Below the pieces are notes generated by a model, which had not been told where the DNA came from, did no database searches, and saw only the letters and a program-made list of their open reading frames with translations. Below, piece by piece: positions 32,421 to 36,713 of a DNA stretch of 36,713 nucleotides. This DNA is from Bacillota bacterium (GTDB taxonomy: Bacteria; Bacillota; Negativicutes; Sporomusales; Sporomusaceae): positions 1-36,713 of the forward strand of contig JAEWGR010000064.1 in NCBI GenBank assembly GCA_023388195.1, in the 5' to 3' direction. The stretch's first letter is position 1. Each line of letters starts with the position of its first letter. The translations under genes and the position numbers were made by a program.

Positions 32421-33207
32421 TTTGACATCTCTCCTCATGTTGTAAACTATGCAAAGCCAGTTCGCATGTCTTAGCAGGCATATCCGGGGCTGTAACCAGT
32501 CCTTCGCCGACTAAAATCCCCTTTATACCGGCTTCTTTTAGCCTCAATGCATCTTCGCCATTTTTAATACCGCTCTCACTGATTATTAACCAGCCAGGCT
32601 CACAGGCAGGCAATAGACTGAAGGTCTGCTCAATATTAGTTGTAAAGGTCTGCAAGTCACGATTGTTTATGCCCACCAATCCGGTACCTGCCTGCCTTAC
32701 CCGGTTGAGCTCCGCCAGGGTATGCACCTCCACTAAACAGTCCAGGCCCAGGCGGACTGCAAGCTGGGACAGAGTGTGTAACTCGCTGTCGGACAAGACA
32801 GCAGCAATCAGCAGGATTGCATCCGCCCCGGCCGCTCTGGCGGCATAGAGCTGATACTCATCAATGACAAACTCCTTGCACAACACCGGCAGGCTGACAA
32901 CCGCTTTTACCTGTCTGATATCGTCCAGGCAGCCGTGAAAAGCGGCGTTGGTATGCACGGATAAAGCGGCAGCACCATTTGCGGCAAAGATGGCAGCCAG
33001 TTCCGGTACCGTGTAGTCTTTACACAAGATACCTTTGGCCGGAGATGCCAGCTTGCATTCGGCAATAAGTGTCCAATCCTGGTTGGCAATAGCCGTACTA
33101 AAAGCAAAACTGCCTGCAGTCAGCTTGTCTTTTAGTGTTTCAAGCGGGGTGACCTTTTTCATTTCCGCCACCGCTTGTCTGGTTTGCGCTACAATTCTGT
33201 TTAACAT
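32413..33207 (-). CDS. trpC: Indole-3-glycerol phosphate synthase
   Basis: 264 aa TIM barrel, monofunctional. Landmarks are IAECKLASPAKGIL (catalytic Lys), LCKEFVIDEYQL, ARAAGADAILLI, LVEVHTLAELNR, VGINNRDLQTF and IISESGI. The segment SVHTNAAFHGCLDDI differs from the common SVLT...FF.GS pattern (His in place of Leu). ATG at 33207 has GGAGG six bases upstream; the frame to 33273 is the overlap with trpF. It overlaps trpF by 68 bp. Confidence 0.95.
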   Translation of the reverse strand: MLNRIVAQTRQAVAEMKKVTPLETLKDKLTAGSFAFSTAIANQDWTLIAECKLASPAKGILCKDYTVPELAAIFAANGAAALSVHTNAAFHGCLDDIRQVKAVVSLPVLCKEFVIDEYQLYAARAAGADAILLIAAVLSDSELHTLSQLAVRLGLDCLVEVHTLAELNRVRQAGTGLVGINNRDLQTFTTNIEQTFSLLPACEPGWLIISESGIKNGEDALRLKEAGIKGILVGEGLVTAPDMPAKTCELALHSLQHEERCQNA

Positions 33208-33820
33208 CAGCCACCTCCATACTCCGGACTGCGGTAATAAACCGCTCAATTTTTTTGCTGTCTTTGACCCCATTTGTTTCTACACCGCCTGATACATCAA
33301 CACCGTCTGGCTTAAGTATCCGAATAGCCTCTACGATATTGCCTGGTGTCAGCCCTCCGGCTACCATGAATGGTCTTGGCACCTGCTTTATTACGCTTAG
33401 TGCCTGCTGCCAATCAAAAGGTATGCCTGTTCCTCCCCGTTGCCCGGCACTAAAACTGTCAAACAAGGTCCAATCCGGCTGATAGCCGGCAAAAACTGCG
33501 GCACTGCCCCCCGGGCCAATGCCAAAAGCCTTAATCACCGGGTAACCGATTAAACGGCAGTAGGCCGGTGACTCGTCACCATGCAACTGAACATAGTCCA
33601 ACCGGCAGGCCTGCGCAATCGACTGCACCTCGGCAAGTGGTGCGTTAACGAATACACCCACCCTGCCAATCCCGGAAACCTGACAGGCAATGTCCCGGGC
33701 TTTGGCCACGGCAATCTGCCGCCGGCTGGCGGCAAATACAAAACCGATCAGGTCTGCACCGGCATCCCGCGCGGCCACCGCAGCGTCGATTGTACTGATA
33801 CCACAAATCTTTATGATAAT
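33140..33820 (-). CDS. trpF: Phosphoribosylanthranilate isomerase, apparent ATT start
   Basis: 226 aa. The frame opens IIIKICGISTIDAAVAARDAGADLIGFVF; KICGI holds the catalytic Cys. Later GRVGVFVNAP, VQLHGDES, FDSFSAGQRGGTG (catalytic Asp) and VAGGLTPGNI...GVDVSGGVE(T)..GVKD complete the barrel. No ATG, GTG or TTG exists between the upstream in-frame region and the KICG motif. ATT at 33818-33820 has GGAGGG six bases upstream and gives the normal N-terminal length. The first conventional codon (GTG, 33778) would delete the active-site Cys. It overlaps the trpD stop by 10 bp. The C-terminus carries about 25 extra residues overlapping trpC. Confidence 0.85.
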   Translation of the reverse strand: MIIKICGISTIDAAVAARDAGADLIGFVFAASRRQIAVAKARDIACQVSGIGRVGVFVNAPLAEVQSIAQACRLDYVQLHGDESPAYCRLIGYPVIKAFGIGPGGSAAVFAGYQPDWTLFDSFSAGQRGGTGIPFDWQQALSVIKQVPRPFMVAGGLTPGNIVEAIRILKPDGVDVSGGVETNGVKDSKKIERFITAVRSMEVADVKQNCSANQTSGGGNEKGHPA

Positions 33821-34851
33821 ACTAAGCCCTCCTTTTCCCGGTAATTCTCAGTAAACGCCTGTAACGAGTCGAGTTTGGCCAGTGCGGCCCCACTGTCAAT
33901 ACTTACAGCAGCCAGTTTTATCCCTTCACTGATATCGGTTGCCGCGTCAGCCACAACCAGGGCGGCCGCAGCATTCATCAGCACAATATCGCGCTTAAAA
34001 CCAGGCTCGCCGGTAAGCAGCTGCCTGATAATCCGGACATTGTCCTCAATGGTACCGCCCCGGTAATCAGCAAGGCTGCAGCGCTTAAACCCATATAATT
34101 CGGGGTTGATCACATAAGAACGGATTTCACTGCCCCGTACTTCCGTCACCTGTGTTGGTGCGGCTGTCGAGATCTCATCAAGCCCATCAAAACTATGAAC
34201 AACCATAGCACTGGTCACGCCCAGCTCCGCCAGTGCCTGGGCAACTTTCACTGTTAAATCAGGGGCATATACCCCCATCAGCTGACAACTCGCGCCGGCA
34301 GGATTAGTCAGCGGCCCAAGCAGGTTGAATACAGTACGGAAGCCTAATGCTTGCCGGGGATTGACCGCATGCCGCATGGCCTGATGAAAACGGGGAGCAA
34401 AGATAAAGCCCACGCCAATGGTATCAATTGCCTCAGCTAAGGCCGCAGCCGGTAAGTCCAGCTTTACTCCCAGTGCACTAAGCACATCAGCACTGCCACA
34501 GGCGCTGGACACCCCCCGGTTGCCGTGTTTGGCGACACTAAGGCCGGCGCCGGCCAGGACAAAGGCGACGGCGGTCGAGATGTTGAAAGTTCCCTGTTTA
34601 TCGCCGCCAGTCCCACAGGTATCAATTAACTTCTTTGCACCGCACTCAACCTTGATTGCATGACTGCGCATGGTCTCGGCAAAGCCGGCAACTTCCAGGC
34701 TTGTTTCCCCCTTCATGCGCAGGGCTGTCAAAAAAGCGCCGATTTGCGTTTCACTTGCCTGACCTGACATAATTACCTGCATAGCAGCTCTGGCCTCTTC
34801 CCGGGAGAGGTTTTGGCCGGCGACGGCCTGCGCAAGATAGTCTTTTAACAT
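33811..34851 (-). CDS. trpD: Anthranilate phosphoribosyltransferase
   Basis: 346 aa, monofunctional (no fused glutaminase). Transfers phosphoribose from PRPP to anthranilate. Signature segments are DTCGTGGDKQGTFNISTAVAFVLAGAG (PRPP loop), KHGNRGVSSACGSADVL and FAPRFHQAMRHAVNPRQALGFRTVFNLLGPLTNPA. ATG at 34851 has GGAGG nine bases upstream; the frame to 34893 runs through the leader terminator and is rejected. It is the first gene behind the Trp T-box. Confidence 0.97.
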   Translation of the reverse strand: MLKDYLAQAVAGQNLSREEARAAMQVIMSGQASETQIGAFLTALRMKGETSLEVAGFAETMRSHAIKVECGAKKLIDTCGTGGDKQGTFNISTAVAFVLAGAGLSVAKHGNRGVSSACGSADVLSALGVKLDLPAAALAEAIDTIGVGFIFAPRFHQAMRHAVNPRQALGFRTVFNLLGPLTNPAGASCQLMGVYAPDLTVKVAQALAELGVTSAMVVHSFDGLDEISTAAPTQVTEVRGSEIRSYVINPELYGFKRCSLADYRGGTIEDNVRIIRQLLTGEPGFKRDIVLMNAAAALVVADAATDISEGIKLAAVSIDSGAALAKLDSLQAFTENYREKEGLVLS

Positions 34852-34871
34852 GAACTCCAGCCTCCTTTGGC

Positions 34872-34911
34872 AAAAAAATAAAGACCATTTCACCTCAGGG
34901 GCGAAATGGTC
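34872..34911 (-). terminator. Second T-box terminator of the trp leader
   Basis: Near-duplicate of the first: GACCATTTC/GAAATGGTC (34883-34891, 34903-34911) followed on the minus strand by TTTATTTTTTT. It ends about 20 bp before the trpD start. Confidence 0.88.
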
Positions 34912-34948
34912 CGCGGTACCACCCTAATTTTGGAAGCTTAGGCTAAAT

Positions 34949-34984
34949 AAAAACGACCATTTCACCCCAGGGGCGAAATGGTCG
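34949..34984 (-). terminator. First T-box terminator of the trp leader
   Basis: CGACCATTTC...GAAATGGTCG hairpin with a C4/G4 top (34954-34984) and a TTTTT tail on the minus strand. Confidence 0.88.
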
Positions 34985-35245
34985 CGATACCACCCTTTTT
35001 GAAAAGCCTAAACCTTCCCTTGTTCAGGTACGGGAAGATAAACTCCGATACCCTAGCCTGTTAACGGCGGCGTCCGGCCCAGCCTACTGGCAAATGCGTT
35101 TGGTGGGCAGCTCACAGGTCCATTCCAGATGCTCTCTAGGCCGGTCATCACACCTCCGGAAAATCCGGTCACCGGCTCGCTGTACTAAAGTGTACATATG
35201 TACTCGTCCTGTTCACAGCTATTTACAGTATTTAACTTTAAAGCT

Positions 35246-35274
35246 ATTCTATCTCATTGTTTTTGTGTTGTCAA
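35246..35274 (-). promoter_or_regulatory. Sigma-A promoter of the trp operon
   Basis: TTGACA (35269-35274), 17-nt spacer, TAGAAT (35246-35251): one mismatch from consensus. It overlaps the last codons of the PAP2 gene and gives a leader of about 390 nt before trpD. Confidence 0.88.
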
Positions 35275-36202
35275 GTAATTTTTTTTGCGTTTTTTCATCT
35301 GTACCTGAAGGCACAAAACCAAGCAGGTCAAATAGCCACGGTGCCCCCAGTGTCAGCCATAACCCTGCCAGCCAGTAGCGGATATAACGAAACAATAAGA
35401 AATACGCGTGTTTTTCATGTGGGAACACAGCCTTTAAACCTGCCCAAATAATAAGCAAACCGGCTAACCCCACTATAGCCCGGCCCAACAATTTAACCCA
35501 CTCGCCCCGCGGCACCATCCCACCGCCAGTGACATAGTACCGTGCCATAATCAAACCAATGCCGGCTCCTGACAGCGCCGCAACCACCGACGCACTGTCT
35601 TTGCCAGGGTGCAGCCCAAATAACAATACTGGCGTGATAGCAGCCAGCAGGCCCTGCTGCCAGGGTTTGAGCCGGATAATCGACCTGGTCAGCATTGGTT
35701 CGGCCACAGCACAGCCTGTAAGCAATACCAGGCCCAACAGCCAGCCTGCCAGTATGTCAGTAGGAAAGTGCACGCCCAGATAGATGCGGGAGAACCCAAT
35801 GCCGATGGCGATACCGCCGCCAATTGGCCATAAATACCGCTTCTGGGTCAATTTTGCCAAACCAAGCCAGAATACCAGCCCGGTCTGGGCATGGTTGCTG
35901 GGCAGGCTGTAGCCGCCAGCCGGAAAAAGCTGAATCTCGGGCCGGAATACAAAAGGACGAGGCTGCGCCAACATATCCTTTAGCGATATGTTTACGTAAT
36001 GGGATACCAGCACTACAAAAGATAACCGAACTCCAGTCCGCAACCCGCCGCACCACAGAACAAGCGGCAATGCCAGCAGGTAAAACTCTTCCTGTCCCAG
36101 CAGGGTAACCCCTCTAAATAGGGCATCGGCTTCAGGACTACGCATTTGCTGCACAAAAACGATGATATCCAAGCCATAACGCAACAGCTCATTTATTTGC
36201 AT
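35249..36202 (-). CDS. PAP2-family membrane phosphatase
   Basis: 317 aa with about eight hydrophobic helices. The phosphatase motifs are KDMLAQPRPF (KxxxxxxRP), LPSNHAQT (PSxH) and SRIYLGVHFPTD (SRxxxxxHxxxD). Relatives act on undecaprenyl pyrophosphate, phosphatidic acid or similar lipids. The C-terminal 130 residues add further membrane helices beyond the usual PAP2 core. ATG at 36202 overlaps the HAD gene's stop by 14 bp; the RBS is weak (AGGG), so translational coupling is likely. The trp promoter lies within its last codons. Confidence 0.88.
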   Translation of the reverse strand: MQINELLRYGLDIIVFVQQMRSPEADALFRGVTLLGQEEFYLLALPLVLWCGGLRTGVRLSFVVLVSHYVNISLKDMLAQPRPFVFRPEIQLFPAGGYSLPSNHAQTGLVFWLGLAKLTQKRYLWPIGGGIAIGIGFSRIYLGVHFPTDILAGWLLGLVLLTGCAVAEPMLTRSIIRLKPWQQGLLAAITPVLLFGLHPGKDSASVVAALSGAGIGLIMARYYVTGGGMVPRGEWVKLLGRAIVGLAGLLIIWAGLKAVFPHEKHAYFLLFRYIRYWLAGLWLTLGAPWLFDLLGFVPSGTDEKTQKKLLDNTKTMR

Positions 36203-36713
36203 TTTCAGCCCTGATAATCCCGGTGATTGTTGCGGCCAGTTCTGCCAGTGTTCCCTGATAGTCGGCCTTTGCTGCCACCGTTTGCGAATTGAGCAGACAA
36301 TCGGTAACAAGGTAGGTTTTCATACCCACCTTCGCTGCCGCTAAATCCTCAATTACATCATTTCCCACCATCAGGCATTCTTCCGGCTTACGCCCGATTC
36401 GCTCTGCTATTTCCAGATAATATTCAGGCTGGGGTTTGCAAAAATGGCATTCCTCATAGCAGGTAACAAGGGCAAAATCCATATCTCCCACCCCGGCCCA
36501 GTCCAGCCGCTGCCTGATAGCACTGAGCGGGAATATCGGATTTGTCGCAATAACCACATCCAGCCCCAGATCAGCCACAGCCGTAACCGCCAGCCGCGCA
36601 TCGCTGCTGAACTTAGTGGTCGGTTTCACCAACACAAATTCTGTTGCATAAAAATTATCAAGGACAGGCAGCAATACCTCTGACGCGACACCGACATTGG
36701 GCAGGAAATCCTC
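36189..36713 (-). CDS. HAD-superfamily hydrolase (partial, N-terminus missing)
   Basis: 175 codons to the right edge without a start. DVVIATNPIFPLSAIRQRL carries motif II (Thr), CKPQPEYYLEIAERIG holds the motif III Lys, and CLMVGNDVIEDLAAAKVGMKTYLVTD is motif IV with the acidic pair. The nucleophile DxD motif lies beyond the window. The overall pattern is of the HAD subfamily I phosphatases; the substrate is unknown. It overlaps the PAP2 gene by 14 bp. Confidence 0.88.
   Translation of the reverse strand, partial: EDFLPNVGVASEVLLPVLDNFYATEFVLVKPTTKFSSDARLAVTAVADLGLDVVIATNPIFPLSAIRQRLDWAGVGDMDFALVTCYEECHFCKPQPEYYLEIAERIGRKPEECLMVGNDVIEDLAAAKVGMKTYLVTDCLLNSQTVAAKADYQGTLAELAATITGIIRAENANK

Larger units (their letters stand above)
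34872..35239 (-). promoter_or_regulatory. T-box leader, Trp specifier, with two antiterminator/terminator modules
   Basis: On the minus strand stem I contains CAGGACGAGTA and the AGCGAGCCGGTGA...GGTGTGATGACCGG loop. The specifier TGG (35120-35122) precedes ACC as in the Phe leader. Two T-box sequences follow, GGTGGTATCGCG (34983-34994) and GGTGGTACCGCG (34912-34923), each with its own terminator. Uncharged tRNA-Trp should relieve both. Confidence 0.93.

Noticed and set aside
34852..34893. Longer TrpD with 14 extra residues
   Set aside because: The extra codons lie within the T-box terminator; ATG at 34851 has the proper RBS.

Overview
The window looks like chromosomal DNA of a spore-forming, diderm Firmicute of the Negativicutes, most likely Sporomusa/Pelosinus-like. 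This rests on gene families and regulatory signals, not a database search: two T-box leaders, consensus sigma-A promoters, a candidate Spo0A/sigma-H control region, a C_GCAxxG_C_C protein and a CC/Se-motif-like protein. Most genes are on the minus strand. I see no prophage, transposase, CRISPR array or plasmid gene.

Layout on the minus strand unless noted. 1-4444: DNA-metabolism operon polA-mutM-coaE followed by a lytic transglycosylase cut by the window edge. 4629-7179: L,D-transpeptidase and an orphan PAS histidine kinase whose upstream region carries two perfect Spo0A-box cores and a sigma-H-like promoter. 7575-8156: MerR-type DNA-binding protein with a coiled coil. 8375-8460: tRNA-Leu(CAA). 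8636-9361 (+): YgjP-like metalloprotein. 9697-12334: C_GCAxxG_C_C protein, then a PocR-domain histidine kinase with an ECF S-component-like protein and a small membrane protein. 12554-15761 (+): unknown 118-aa protein, a MoxR AAA+/VWA (CoxD/CoxE-like) pair and a small Cys-ended protein. 15827-17643: CC/Se-like protein, D-amino acid transaminase, peroxiredoxin. 17766-18905 (+): membrane acyltransferase. 19124-22492: unknown 457-aa anchored protein, pyruvate kinase and a DUF2007-like protein. 22621-27105: M20 amidohydrolase, secreted peptide, MATE transporter, 2-hydroxyacid dehydrogenase and a 31-aa acidic ORF.

27200-35274 is an aromatic amino acid block. A consensus promoter and a Trp-specifier T-box with two consecutive antiterminator/terminator modules lead into trpD-F-C-B-A-E-G, with tight or overlapping junctions. 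This is followed by a Phe-specifier T-box and pheA. The gene order is unusual (F before C, EG last). trpF appears to start at a non-canonical ATT codon. 35249-36713 holds a PAP2 phosphatase and a partial HAD hydrolase.

The most novel-looking signal is a family of short, degenerate intergenic elements of roughly 85-115 bp near 9354, 15379-15486, 19024-19134 and 26818-26900, with a weaker fifth copy near 23895. They share a 25-nt AT-rich end module and/or a TTGGC-ACAA-GCCAA hairpin with a T-rich tail, and several touch stop codons. I know no name for this family. Other points worth checking are the candidate Spo0A/sigma-H control of the orphan kinase, the perfect inverted repeat on the MoxR promoter, and the leader hairpin covering the ribosome binding site of the L,D-transpeptidase.
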